A stretch of 64,000 nt of DNA, taken from positions 6,418 to 70,417 of the forward strand of contig CAJUGD010000019.1 of assembly GCA_910586205.1 (NCBI GenBank). Direction: 5' to 3'. Numbering within the stretch: the stretch's first letter is position 1; every line of letters begins with the position of its first letter. The notes under the pieces were generated by a model, which saw only the letters and a list, made by a program, of their open reading frames with translations, was not told where the DNA came from and made no database searches. Below, one piece after another: positions 49,882 through 58,916 of the stretch. Source of the DNA: an uncultured Lachnospiraceae bacterium (GTDB lineage Bacteria; Bacillota; Clostridia; Lachnospirales; Lachnospiraceae). The position numbers and the translations under genes were made by a program.

Positions 49882-49908
49882 AATATTAAGTAAGGAGATT
49901 TATCATAT

Positions 49909-50397
49909 ATGACAAAGGTTCAGATCTACACAGACGGCTCTGCCAGAGGAAATCCTGACGGTCCGGGAGGCTATGGGGCTGTGCTTCAATTTATGGACAG
50001 CAAGGGGCAGCTTCATGAGAAGGTGTTGTCAGCAGGCTACAAAAAGACTACCAACAACCGGATGGAGCTGATGGCTGCCATTGTAGGGTTAGAGGCATTA
50101 AACCGTCCCTGCCAGGTAGAACTGTACTCAGATTCCAAGTATTTAACCGATGCCTTTAACCAGCATTGGATTGACAACTGGGTTATGAACCATTGGAAAC
50201 GAGGAAAAAGCGGCACAGTCAAAAATGTAGATCTGTGGGAGCGCCTTTTGGAAGCCAAAGCCCCTCATCAGGTTTTGTTTATATGGGTGAAGGGACATGC
50301 CGGACACCCGCAGAACGAGCGCTGCGACAAGCTGGCAACGGCTGCAGCAGACGGAGATCATCTGATGATTGACCATGGAGCAGAAAGCCATTCATAA
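49909..50397 (+). CDS. rnhA: Ribonuclease HI
   Basis: A 162-aa RNase H1 cutting RNA in RNA:DNA hybrids. The catalytic residues are visible: TDGSARGNPGG-type start (YTDGSARGNPDG, Asp near 8), E in NNRMELMAA, D in YSDSKYL, and the last Asp in NERCDKLA. The KGHAGHPQNE loop supplies the catalytic His. AAGGAG precedes ATG 49909. It has the longer Escherichia-type length. RNase HII is also encoded at 13036. Confidence 0.95.
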   Translation: MTKVQIYTDGSARGNPDGPGGYGAVLQFMDSKGQLHEKVLSAGYKKTTNNRMELMAAIVGLEALNRPCQVELYSDSKYLTDAFNQHWIDNWVMNHWKRGKSGTVKNVDLWERLLEAKAPHQVLFIWVKGHAGHPQNERCDKLATAAADGDHLMIDHGAESHS

Positions 50398-50494
50398 AGG
50401 TTTTCATAAACAGAAGGAAATTGGTTACGGTTCTCTTACGAATATTTACTTCTTTTGTCCTCCTGTTCCCTTTCCTGGAAGATTGTGTTATGGT

Positions 50495-50531
50495 ATAGGA
50501 AAAGGTTTATAGAAACCTTTTCCTATTTTTT
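50495..50531 (+). terminator. Rho-independent terminator after rnhA
   Basis: A 14-base perfect stem ATAGGAAAAGGTTT / AAACCTTTTCCTAT closed by ATAG and followed by six T. Confidence 0.92.
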
Positions 50532-50604
50532 AATGTGCTTATTATTGCATAAACAAACTTAGAACGTTTCTTTCGAGAGAATAAAGAACAGGATGGGATA
50601 ATGT

Positions 50605-51477
50605 ATGAAATTTAAGGGGATTTGGATTGTCATCTGCCTGATTTTAATGGTTGGATTCACCTCCACCAATTATATACGAAAAATAACCGGCAGTACGGGA
50701 GAGGAAGCTTACGAGACATCTCTCCTATCTTATCAACAGGCAGAGACTTTCGAAGAAGCTAAGGAAGGCGCGGCATTAACAGGGCAGGAGACTTTCCGGG
50801 CTTTGTCCAGAGAAGCTTCTGGCTTTAAGAACGAAAGCACAAAGGAAAAGGCCGAAGAAAAGAAAGAGTACGATGTTTTTGCTGCGAATGTTCCAAAACA
50901 GGAAAAGATTGAGACACGGGAAGCAGAAAAACTTCAAGAGCTTCCGGCAGAACAAAAACAATCCGTCTCCGGATTTCATCTTGCCACAGCCTCTGAACCG
51001 GATGGTTTTCTGCAGAATGACGAAGGCTTCAGAAAAGAATCAGAAAAGAACGGGACAAGCAGCACCTCTCTCTTTTCTGAAAATGCCGGGCAGGATAAAG
51101 AAGAAAACCAACGAAATACTGCTTTGGCAAGACTTCAGGAATTGGACAGCCAGATTGCCCGCAACCGGACAAAGGATACAGAGATAACAGCCAGCTCCCA
51201 AAAAGCGGCTGCGGAGAGCGAATGGAGGCTGTGGGAGACAGAACTCCAGAGGATGATTGAACATTTAAAAGAAAAGCTGGATCGTGATCAGCAGGATCAA
51301 TTAATGCGTCAGCATAGAGAATGGATCCGCAGCCGGGAGGAACAGGCAGTGGAGGCATCCCAAAAGCAAATGGGAAGCGCCATGGAAGAAGTCAGCTACA
51401 GCAGGGCTTTAGCAGAGCTGACACGTGAAAGAAGCTATCAGATAGCCCAAATATATGAAGAATTTTTTGTCCCATGA
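50605..51477 (+). CDS. LprI-like (DUF1311) anchored protein
   Basis: A 290-aa protein. A hydrophobic N-terminal segment (IWIVICLILMVGFTS) suggests export with membrane anchoring or a signal peptide. A long Glu/Lys/Ser-rich linker follows from 45 to 180, then a helical domain from about 205 (WRLWETELQRMIEHLKEKL to YEEFFVP) that fits DUF1311/LprI, a family related to lysozyme-inhibitor-like lipoproteins. The linker is low complexity, so only the C-terminal domain is informative. No partner gene is evident. Confidence 0.6.
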   Translation: MKFKGIWIVICLILMVGFTSTNYIRKITGSTGEEAYETSLLSYQQAETFEEAKEGAALTGQETFRALSREASGFKNESTKEKAEEKKEYDVFAANVPKQEKIETREAEKLQELPAEQKQSVSGFHLATASEPDGFLQNDEGFRKESEKNGTSSTSLFSENAGQDKEENQRNTALARLQELDSQIARNRTKDTEITASSQKAAAESEWRLWETELQRMIEHLKEKLDRDQQDQLMRQHREWIRSREEQAVEASQKQMGSAMEEVSYSRALAELTRERSYQIAQIYEEFFVP

Positions 51478-51551
51478 CAGAATTATTGCTGTTTACTTAA
51501 AACAATACTCCTTTTTTTGACGGCATTTTGCTGAAATAGAGATGCATTGCC

Positions 51552-51580
51552 TTGCTTTTTCATGTTGAATTTGCTATAAT
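51552..51580 (+). promoter_or_regulatory. Predicted promoter of the chemoreceptor gene
   Basis: TTGCTT (51552-51557), 17 bases and TATAAT (51575-51580), giving a leader of about 90 bases. Confidence 0.7.
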
Positions 51581-51677
51581 ATTAGCAACGTTTTATGAGC
51601 GGTTTTATAAAAATCAGCTTTCATTTAAGGGAAAGCAGGTTCCTGTCTGAACCTGGGCAGGAGAAAGGGAGGATGTT

Positions 51678-53813
51678 ATGTTTAAAAAAATGAAACTGGC
51701 GCCAAAATTGGCGCTGGCCATAGGCAGTATGCTGACGGTAATTCTGGTGATCTTGATTGGAATAACGGTTTCCTTGTCTCGTTCTGCAATCTCGGCTTCC
51801 ACCAATAGCGAACTGATGGAAATATCCAAATCAAATTCACAGCAGATTCAGAGAATTTTTGATGAGGCAGAATCCGTTGCTCAGAATATGCAGCATTATT
51901 TGGAGCAGTCTTATAAAACAGCCAAAGAAAATCCGGCATGGGCAGTGATCCCTTCGGTTCCGGAAGCAAGAGATCTTTGTGAAAGCTCCATTTATAATGA
52001 AGTCCTTACGCCAATCAGCTATGATGTGGAAGTGTTTCTTCGGGAAACTGCCCGCAGCACGGCAGCATATAGTAAAGACTTAGCCGGCGTGGGCGTTATG
52101 TTTGAACCCTATAAGTTTCAGAGCAATCTGCGCGGCTATGCATTTTACATAAGTGAAGACAATATTGATCAGGAAATACAGCCCTATGGAGTCTACGAAA
52201 CCTATTCCCAAGAGATTTATTACAAAATGGCCGCCGAAGGAAAAAAGCCGGTTGTCACGGATCCTTATGAATACGAAGGCAATACTTTAGTCTCCTATGC
52301 ATGTCCTGTGTTTAATAACAATGATTTTACCGGAGTGGTTGTGGCCGATATTAAAGTAAACAATTTTGATAAGGTAAATGCAACGAATGCCCATTATCCC
52401 AGTATGTATGCCACGATTTACAGTGATGCAGGGAAGATCATTTATGACAGTGAAGATAAAGATGACATCGGAAGGATGCTTTCGGAGTTTACCCCTAATG
52501 CCTCAGAACTTAAATCCATCCAGGACAAGATGGCAGAGGGAAATGCCTTTCAGATAGAAACTACCCGGGAAGATGGAAGGAAAGTCACCAGATTCTTTAC
52601 CCCTATCCATGCAGCAGAGCAGACATGGTGGTCCTTGACAGCCGTAAGCTCACGGGATATTGACGCATCCGTGAGAAAGACTGTATTTTGGATGCTTTTG
52701 CTTTCTGTGATTGCGCTTGTTGTCATTATTCTTACCATTATTGTTGTGCTGCGTAAAATGCTCCATCCTGTACAGGGAGTGGTAGATGCAGCCAGAAGCA
52801 TTGCTGAGGGGAATCTGGATGTGCATTTTGAGTCAGCCAATGAGGATGAGATCGGCATTCTCTCTCAGACTTTTGCCAAAATGGCGGTAAATCTAAACCA
52901 GATTATAACAGATGTCAAATATGTTTTAGGTGAGATGGCTGACGGAAACTTTGATGTGAAAACCAAAGCAGAAGAAAGCTATGTGGGAGCATTCGAGGGG
53001 GTGTTAAGCTCTGTCCGCAGGATGAATCGAAGACTGAGCGGCACCTTAAGCCAGATTGACAATTCAGCCGATCAGGTATCAGCCGGAAGCGATCAGATGT
53101 CCTCCGGAGCCCAGGCTTTGTCTCAGGGAGCTGTGGAGCAGGCTGAATCCATCGAAAAACTGGCTTCCACCATTGAGGGCATCTTAGGACAAGTGCAGCA
53201 AACTGCCAGTAATGCTTCCGAGGCCAGAGAACGTTCCTTAACCTCCAGCGATGAGATTACCGTATGCAGCAACCAGATGAATGACATGATGGAGGCCATG
53301 GGAGAGATCGGAAAGAAATCCGCGGAGATTGGCAAGATCATCAAAACCATTGAAGATATTGCATTTCAGACCAATATATTGGCTTTGAATGCTGCTGTAG
53401 AGGCGGCCCGTGCCGGAGAAGCCGGCAAAGGCTTTGCAGTGGTGGCAGATGAGGTTCGTAATCTTGCCAGCAAATCAGCCACAGCATCCAACAGTACCTC
53501 GGATCTGATTCAAGGTGCGGTAAATGCAGTGGATAAGGGAAACCGGATTGCCAGAGACACGGCTGAATCTCTGATGAAAGTAGTGGGAAGCACCAAACTG
53601 GTTTCTGAGATTGTAGAACAGATTGCCGAGGCGGCTGCTTCTCAATCCGATTCTTTAGAGCAGGTTACAGAGGGAATGAACCAGATCTCCAGCGTTGTTC
53701 ATACCAATTCCGCCACAGCAGAGGAAAGCGCAGCCACCAGCGAGCAGCTTTCCAGCCAGGCTCAGATGTTGAGAAACCTGGTGGGACAGTTTAAGCTGCG
53801 CAGGGAACGATAA
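51678..53813 (+). CDS. Methyl-accepting chemotaxis protein
   Basis: A 711-aa transmembrane chemoreceptor. A first helix near 12-30 is followed by an extracellular double-Cache-like sensor to about 330, a second helix (VFWMLLLSVIALVVIILTIIVV), a HAMP domain (LHPVQGVVDAARSIAEGNLDV) and a signalling domain with the hairpin tip IAFQTNILALNAAVEAARAGEAGKGF, given in parts. It would report small-molecule levels to CheA and CheW, which are not in the window. Its sensed ligand is unknown. ATG 51678 follows GGAGAAAGGGAGG. Confidence 0.95.
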   Translation: MFKKMKLAPKLALAIGSMLTVILVILIGITVSLSRSAISASTNSELMEISKSNSQQIQRIFDEAESVAQNMQHYLEQSYKTAKENPAWAVIPSVPEARDLCESSIYNEVLTPISYDVEVFLRETARSTAAYSKDLAGVGVMFEPYKFQSNLRGYAFYISEDNIDQEIQPYGVYETYSQEIYYKMAAEGKKPVVTDPYEYEGNTLVSYACPVFNNNDFTGVVVADIKVNNFDKVNATNAHYPSMYATIYSDAGKIIYDSEDKDDIGRMLSEFTPNASELKSIQDKMAEGNAFQIETTREDGRKVTRFFTPIHAAEQTWWSLTAVSSRDIDASVRKTVFWMLLLSVIALVVIILTIIVVLRKMLHPVQGVVDAARSIAEGNLDVHFESANEDEIGILSQTFAKMAVNLNQIITDVKYVLGEMADGNFDVKTKAEESYVGAFEGVLSSVRRMNRRLSGTLSQIDNSADQVSAGSDQMSSGAQALSQGAVEQAESIEKLASTIEGILGQVQQTASNASEARERSLTSSDEITVCSNQMNDMMEAMGEIGKKSAEIGKIIKTIEDIAFQTNILALNAAVEAARAGEAGKGFAVVADEVRNLASKSATASNSTSDLIQGAVNAVDKGNRIARDTAESLMKVVGSTKLVSEIVEQIAEAAASQSDSLEQVTEGMNQISSVVHTNSATAEESAATSEQLSSQAQMLRNLVGQFKLRRER

Positions 53814-53821
53814 ATTCTGTC

Positions 53822-53850
53822 TTGCTAAAACCCCTTTCCTATGGTAAGAT
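53822..53850 (+). promoter_or_regulatory. Predicted promoter before the small membrane protein and alaS
   Basis: TTGCTA (53822-53827), 17 bases and TAAGAT (53845-53850). The leader to alaS is therefore about 205 bases and codes for the 47-aa peptide; no T-box is seen, although many Firmicute alaS genes have one. Confidence 0.6.
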
Positions 53851-53902
53851 ACATGGATGGAAACAAATGTTTTGATTTATAATATCGGAGGTATGACGGA
53901 TC

Positions 53903-54046
53903 ATGATGCAGGTTGCAGGTAGTTTGATAACCAATGGATTAAAGGTGGTGATTTTTGTGGTGATTGCCTATGCGGGGATCATCGGAGGTAAGAAATTAAG
54001 AGATAAAAAGGATGCCGAGAAGGCTCTTGAGAGCCAGGGCAGATAG
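53903..54046 (+). CDS. Small single-span membrane protein upstream of alaS
   Basis: A 47-aa open frame from ATG 53903 (or 53906), with GGAGGT at 53887. It reads MMQVAGSLITNGLKVVIFVV then IAYAGIIGGKKLRDKKDAEK; one transmembrane helix is followed by a basic tail. It ends 17 bases before the alaS start, so it should be co-transcribed. Function unknown. Being below 60 codons, it could be missed by length-filtered gene calls. Confidence 0.65.
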   Translation: MMQVAGSLITNGLKVVIFVVIAYAGIIGGKKLRDKKDAEKALESQGR

Positions 54047-54063
54047 TGCGGAGGACATAAGAC

Positions 54064-56706
54064 GTGAAAAAGTACGGCGTAAATGAATTGAGAAGAATGT
54101 TTCTGGAGTTTTTTGAGAGCAAGGGACATTTGGTGCATAAGAGTTTTTCTTTGGTGCCTCATAATGACAACAGCCTTTTGCTGATCAACTCCGGGATGGC
54201 GCCCTTAAAGCCATATTTTACAGGACAGGAGATCCCGCCTAAGAGACGAATGGCCACCTGCCAGAAGTGTATTCGGACCGGGGATATTGACAATATCGGC
54301 AAGACGGCGCGGCATGGGACTTTTTTCGAAATGCTGGGTAATTTTTCATTTGGAGATTATTTTAAGGATGAAGCAATCCACTGGTCCTGGGAATTTTTGA
54401 CGGAGGTGGTAGGGCTTTCTCCTGACCGTCTGTATCCATCCATCTATCTGGAGGACGACGAGGCATTTGAGATTTGGAATAAAAAGATCGGCATTTCTGC
54501 AGAACGGATCTTCCGTTTTGGCAAGGAGGACAACTTTTGGGAGCATGGGGCTGGTCCCTGCGGTCCCTGCTCAGAGATCTATTATGACCGGGGCGAAAAG
54601 TATGGCTGCGGCAAGCCTGGCTGTACGGTAGGATGTGAATGTGACCGGTATATTGAAGTATGGAATAATGTATTTACTCAGTTTGAGAATGACGGACATG
54701 GCAATTATACTGAGCTGATTCAGAAAAATATTGATACGGGTATGGGGTTAGAGCGTCTGGCCGTTGTGGTACAGGACGTGGACTCTTTGTTTACCGTGGA
54801 CACCAATAAGGCTCTTTTGGACGCGGTATGTGCCATGGCACATACCGAATATTTGGCAGATGAAAAGAAGGATGTTTCTCTGCGCATTATTGCAGACCAT
54901 GTTAAGTCCTGTACCTTTATGATCTCAGACGGCATTATGCCATCTAATGAAGGCAGAGGCTATGTTCTGCGCCGTCTCTTGCGCCGTGCGGCCCGCCACG
55001 GAAGGCTTCTTGGAATCGAAGGAAGATTTATGGCAGAGCTGGCTGAGACTGTAATTTCCCTTTCCAAAGACGGTTATCCGGAGCTGGAGGAAAAAAGGGT
55101 CATGATTCTCAAGGTTCTGACCGAGGAGGAAGAAAAGTTTAACCGTACCATTGACCAGGGCCTTTCTATTCTGGCAGAAATGGAAGAAGACATGGCCAAA
55201 AAGGGTGAGGACGTGCTTTCCGGAAGGGATGCCTTTAAATTGTATGATACCTATGGCTTTCCGCTGGATCTGACCATTGAGCTTCTTCAGGAAAAACACA
55301 TGACCGTGGATCAGGACGGTTTTGCAGAGGCAATGGAGGAACAGAGAAAGAAAGCCCAGGGCGCCAGAAAGACCACCAATTACATGGGGGCAGACGTGAC
55401 GGTGTATCAGTCGATCCCTGCCGAGATTACCAGCAGATTTGTGGGCTATGACCGATTGGTTCACGGTTCAAAGATCACTGTGCTCACCACAGAGTCTGAG
55501 CTGGCAGAGGCATTGACAGACGGACAGAGAGGCACCATTCTGGTAGACGAGACGCCGTTTTACGGCACTATGGGCGGACAGGCCGGAGACACCGGTGTGA
55601 TTGAGAACGGCAACGGCAGCTTTGTGGTGGAGGACACTATTCATCTTTTAGGCGGCAAGATCGGACATGTGGGCCGGATGGTATCTGGCATGTTTACCGT
55701 AGGAGAGAACGTTGAACTGAAGGTAGGGGTTCAGGCACGGCGTTCTACGGAAAAGAACCACAGCGCCACTCATCTTTTGCAGAAGGCACTGCGTATGGTA
55801 TTAGGGGAGCATGTAGAACAGGCAGGTTCTTTAGTGACTCCTGACCGCCTCCGGTTTGACTTTACTCATTTTTCTGCCATGACTAAGGATGAGATTCGGA
55901 AAGCAGAGGATTTAGTAAATAAAGAGATCCAGGATAACCTGGATGTGATCACGCAGGAGATGAGTCTGGATGAAGCGAAAAAGACAGGCGCTATGGCGCT
56001 TTTTGGCGAAAAATATGGCGAGACGGTACGTGTGGTCAAAATGGGCGATTTCTCTACGGAGCTTTGCGGCGGTACTCACGTGGCTCATACTGGCCAGATT
56101 CATGCGTTTAAGATTTTATCCGAAGCCGGAATTGCAGCCAATGTCCGCAGAATTGAGGCACTGACCGGCGAAGGGCTGATGGCTTATTACCAAAAAACAG
56201 AAGAAGATCTGCACCAAGCGGCCAAGGCAGCCAAGACTGCCCCGGCAGATCTGAAGGCTCGGATCGAGGCTATGACCGAGGAACTGAAAGCTCTCCATTC
56301 AGAAAATGAGAAACTAAAGGCCCGTCTTGCCAAGGATTCTTTGGGCGATGTTATGGATCGGGTGCGGGAGATCAATGGCGTAAAAGTGCTTGCAGCCAAG
56401 GTTATGGATGCAGATATGAACAATTTGCGCAGCTTAGGCGATCAGCTTAAGGAAAAGCTGGGCGAGGGCGTGATTGTTTTGGCCTCTTCATCAGAAGGAA
56501 AAGTCAGCTTGATGGCCACTGCTACTGACGGCGCTCAGAAAAAAGGCGCTCATGCCGGGAATCTGATTAAAGCCATTGCCGGCCTGGTAGGGGGCGGCGG
56601 CGGCGGACGTCCCAACATGGCTCAGGCCGGAGGAAAGAATCCTTCAGGAATAGATGCTGCTTTGGAGAAAGTGTATGAGGCGGCGGCAGAGCAGATAAAA
56701 GGGTAA
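54064..56706 (+). CDS. alaS: Alanyl-tRNA synthetase
   Basis: An 880-aa class II synthetase. The catalytic domain shows MAPLKPYF, GDIDNIGKTARHGTFFEMLGNFSFGDYFK in parts and GPCGPCSEIYYD; the editing domain has NHSATHLLQKAL near 565 and ELCGGTHV near 664, whose His and Cys bind zinc. A C-terminal coiled segment and a Gly-rich run (GGGGGGRPNMAQAGG) follow, as in other AlaRS C-Ala domains. The start is GTG 54064 with GGAGGA eight bases upstream. The length is typical. Confidence 0.97.
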   Translation: MKKYGVNELRRMFLEFFESKGHLVHKSFSLVPHNDNSLLLINSGMAPLKPYFTGQEIPPKRRMATCQKCIRTGDIDNIGKTARHGTFFEMLGNFSFGDYFKDEAIHWSWEFLTEVVGLSPDRLYPSIYLEDDEAFEIWNKKIGISAERIFRFGKEDNFWEHGAGPCGPCSEIYYDRGEKYGCGKPGCTVGCECDRYIEVWNNVFTQFENDGHGNYTELIQKNIDTGMGLERLAVVVQDVDSLFTVDTNKALLDAVCAMAHTEYLADEKKDVSLRIIADHVKSCTFMISDGIMPSNEGRGYVLRRLLRRAARHGRLLGIEGRFMAELAETVISLSKDGYPELEEKRVMILKVLTEEEEKFNRTIDQGLSILAEMEEDMAKKGEDVLSGRDAFKLYDTYGFPLDLTIELLQEKHMTVDQDGFAEAMEEQRKKAQGARKTTNYMGADVTVYQSIPAEITSRFVGYDRLVHGSKITVLTTESELAEALTDGQRGTILVDETPFYGTMGGQAGDTGVIENGNGSFVVEDTIHLLGGKIGHVGRMVSGMFTVGENVELKVGVQARRSTEKNHSATHLLQKALRMVLGEHVEQAGSLVTPDRLRFDFTHFSAMTKDEIRKAEDLVNKEIQDNLDVITQEMSLDEAKKTGAMALFGEKYGETVRVVKMGDFSTELCGGTHVAHTGQIHAFKILSEAGIAANVRRIEALTGEGLMAYYQKTEEDLHQAAKAAKTAPADLKARIEAMTEELKALHSENEKLKARLAKDSLGDVMDRVREINGVKVLAAKVMDADMNNLRSLGDQLKEKLGEGVIVLASSSEGKVSLMATATDGAQKKGAHAGNLIKAIAGLVGGGGGGRPNMAQAGGKNPSGIDAALEKVYEAAAEQIKG

Positions 56707-56874
56707 ACAGTAACCCCTCATGCCCCGCTTAGGGCACCACCATAAATGAAAGAGGGGTTACTGTGCGCCTCCGGCGGATGCACACAAAATGCCAAAAACG
56801 TGCATTTTGGCGCTGTACGGTCAGCGCAGCAAGTGCGCAGACCTACAGCAAGGATTCGAGACTTTCACAGTAAC
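56707..56874. repeat. Three-arm inverted-repeat region between alaS and rpsU
   Basis: ACAGTAACCCCTC (56707-56719) pairs with GAGGGGTTACTGT (56752-56764), and the same middle arm, as GTTACTGTG (56757-56765), also pairs with CACAGTAAC (56866-56874). Inner stems TGCCC / GGGCA and AAAATGC / GCATTTT occur too. The first hairpin may act as alaS terminator. No gene is found in the 317-base gap, and the region ends before the rpsU promoter at 56920. Confidence 0.65.
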
Positions 56875-56919
56875 AATAACTGCCGGACAACAAATTTCCC
56901 CAGGTTTTGCAAAAAATAG

Positions 56920-56947
56920 TTGACGAATACGGATTTTATGTTATAAT
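56920..56947 (+). promoter_or_regulatory. Predicted sigma-A promoter of rpsU
   Basis: TTGACG (56920-56925), 16 bases and perfect TATAAT (56942-56947), about 75 bases before the start codon. Confidence 0.7.
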
Positions 56948-57023
56948 TTAAGCAGTGCGAATAAATACCCAAACAGTTGTATTATGCACAAGTACACAAC
57001 TGGAGGGAGGTTAGGTGTGAGCG

Positions 57024-57200
57024 ATGTCGAACGTAATTGTTAAAGAAAACGAAAGCCTGGACAGTGCGCTGCGCAGATTTAAAAGAAACTGCGCAAAAGC
57101 AGGGATTCAGCAAGAGATTCGTAAAAGAGAGCATTACGAGAAGCCAAGCGTCAGACGTAAGAAAAAGTCTGAAGCCGCAAGAAAACGTAAATTTAATTAA
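57024..57200 (+). CDS. rpsU: 30S ribosomal protein S21
   Basis: A 58-aa protein, shorter than common length filters, beginning SNVIVKENESLDSALRRFKR and ending RKKKSEAARKRKFN. This is the bS21 signature, a small-subunit protein needed for initiation. The ribosome site GGGAGGTTAGGTG lies just upstream of ATG 57024. It has its own promoter and terminator. In many Firmicutes it sits with yqfC-yqfD-phoH, as here. Confidence 0.95.
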   Translation: MSNVIVKENESLDSALRRFKRNCAKAGIQQEIRKREHYEKPSVRRKKKSEAARKRKFN

Positions 57201-57207
57201 GCGTTTC

Positions 57208-57239
57208 AAAATCCTCAGTCATAAGGCTGAGGATTTTTT
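57208..57239 (+). terminator. Rho-independent terminator after rpsU
   Basis: An 11-base stem AAAATCCTCAG / CTGAGGATTTT with an eight-base loop and a T-run. Confidence 0.9.
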
Positions 57240-57268
57240 CGTACAATAATAGTAATTACAGATTCAGG

Positions 57269-57550
57269 ATGATGGGACTCTTGTTTGAGCAGATGAAAAT
57301 TGCAGCGGCAGACAATCTAAAGCTGCCAAAGGATGTAATTCTTGGTGAGGCTCTGGTATCTTTTATAGGGCGGACCAGTGTGATTGTAGAGAATTATCGG
57401 GGAATCTTAATCTATGACGATCAGACCGTAAAGCTGCAGGCAAAAAACTGTAAACTGCAGTTTAAAGGAAAACGGCTTCATATTGATTATTATAACCATG
57501 ATGAGATGAAGATCAGCGGGCTGATCCAGTCTATGGAATTTGGAGATTAA
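57269..57550 (+). CDS. yqfC: Sporulation protein YqfC
   Basis: A 93-aa protein containing LPKDVILGEALVSFIGRTSVIVENYRGILIY, in parts, and ending with SGLIQSMEFGD; this fits the YqfC/YabP family, expressed in the mother cell during sporulation. It is 33 bases downstream of the rpsU terminator and followed by its own hairpin. Its ribosome site is weak (CAGGATG). Exact role is not established beyond sporulation. Confidence 0.88.
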   Translation: MMGLLFEQMKIAAADNLKLPKDVILGEALVSFIGRTSVIVENYRGILIYDDQTVKLQAKNCKLQFKGKRLHIDYYNHDEMKISGLIQSMEFGD

Positions 57551-57569
57551 ACAAGGTTAAGAATATTTT

Positions 57570-57607
57570 GGTAACAGTTCAGATAGCCTCTGAACTGTTG
57601 CCATTTT
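57570..57607 (+). terminator. Terminator between yqfC and yqfD
   Basis: GGTAACAGTTCAG pairs with CTGAACTGTTGCC over 13 positions (one wobble), with a seven-base loop and ATTTTTAAAA after it. Confidence 0.8.
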
Positions 57608-57641
57608 TAAAAGAATCAAGACAGAAACGGAGTGAAATAGG

Positions 57642-58916
57642 TTGATAGAGGTCTTAAAGCATTATTTGGGAGGTTATCTGCGCATTAAGCTCTGCGGATT
57701 TTCTCCGGAACGATTCCTGAATCTTTGTATGGCAAAGCAGATTGTGATATGGGATTTAAGATACCAGGATGACAGCTATCAGTTTTTGATCACAGTAAAG
57801 GATTTTCGGCGTGTGCGTCCTTTGGTACATAAGGCACAAGTGCGGCTTCGGATTCTTAAAAGATATGGACTGCCCTTTTTTTTATACCGTAACCGACAGC
57901 GAAAATTGTATGCTATGGGGGTAGGAACATTTTTTTTGGTGCTTTTGCTTATGTCCCAATTTATATGGGATATTACTATTGAGGGAAATTACCGGTTTAC
58001 GGATGATATGCTTCTTCATTATCTGGACACCCAGGAGATCCGGTATGGAAGAAAGAAAAAGGGGATTGACTGTACCAGCTTAGAAGAGTCTATACGCAGC
58101 CAGTACCCGGAGATTATATGGGTTTCCGCCCGGATTTCCGGCACCAGGCTGATGATCAAGATCAAGGAAAATGAGGTTATGGGGACTATTCCCCAAAAAG
58201 AAAATCATCCAAGGGATCTGATAGCTGAAAAGCCGGGAAAAATCACCAGAATGGTGATCCGCAGAGGCAAGGCCCAGGTACAGCCAGGAGATATGGTGGA
58301 GGCCGGCCAGGTATTGGTCAGCGGTATTGTTCCCATCTATAATGATGCGGAGGAATTGGTGCGGGAGCAGCTTGTGCGGGCAGATGCTGATATTTATGCA
58401 GAGACAGAAGTCCAGTACCAGGAGCTTGTGCCTTTTCTGACAGTAAAAAGAACCGATACAGGGAAAAACAGGTCTGGACTGCGGCTGCGGTTAGGAGGCC
58501 TGTCCTTTCTCTGGATGCTGCCCGCGCTGGGAGAAAATCCATGGGAAATCACCTCGAAAGCCAGCCAGGCTGCGGTTCTGGGAGATTTCTACCTGCCCAT
58601 ATGGGTGGATCAGATTCAGGCCAGGGAATATCAGATTTATGAGCATTTTTTGACAAACGAGGAGCTGGAAAATAAGAAAAATGCTATTCATCAGAAAAGA
58701 ATCGAAAATTTTATGGAAAAAGGTGTACAAATTCTTGAAAATAGTGTTAAAATAAGAAATAAAGATTCAGGGTGGGAGATTTGGGGGAGCTTTCTTTTAG
58801 AAGAAAAGATTGGGGTGGGGAGAGAATTGGAGCAGGCTGAGACAGAGATGCCAGCATTAACAAACAGCGAGAAGGAGAGCGAGCGGCAGGATGAGCGTAG
58901 TGGAGACAATCATTGA
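57642..58916 (+). CDS. yqfD: Sporulation protein YqfD
   Basis: A 424-aa membrane protein of the SpoIV-like YqfD family. An N-terminal domain (LGGYLRIKLCGFSPERFLNLC) precedes one transmembrane helix near residue 92-112 (MGVGTFFLVLLLMSQFIWDI), then a large outer domain, then an acidic tail. It is conserved next to yqfC and phoH in spore formers. The start is TTG 57642, with GGAG about ten bases before. It overlaps phoH by 26 bases, so the two are coupled. Confidence 0.88.
   Translation: MIEVLKHYLGGYLRIKLCGFSPERFLNLCMAKQIVIWDLRYQDDSYQFLITVKDFRRVRPLVHKAQVRLRILKRYGLPFFLYRNRQRKLYAMGVGTFFLVLLLMSQFIWDITIEGNYRFTDDMLLHYLDTQEIRYGRKKKGIDCTSLEESIRSQYPEIIWVSARISGTRLMIKIKENEVMGTIPQKENHPRDLIAEKPGKITRMVIRRGKAQVQPGDMVEAGQVLVSGIVPIYNDAEELVREQLVRADADIYAETEVQYQELVPFLTVKRTDTGKNRSGLRLRLGGLSFLWMLPALGENPWEITSKASQAAVLGDFYLPIWVDQIQAREYQIYEHFLTNEELENKKNAIHQKRIENFMEKGVQILENSVKIRNKDSGWEIWGSFLLEEKIGVGRELEQAETEMPALTNSEKESERQDERSGDNH

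Noticed and set aside
54003..54063. T-box or other riboswitch before alaS
   Set aside because: The leader is mostly coding for a 47-aa peptide and I could not find the specifier loop or the T-box sequence.
57037..57249. 70-aa frame overlapping rpsU
   Set aside because: It is in another frame than the clear S21 gene at 57024-57200 and runs into the terminator.
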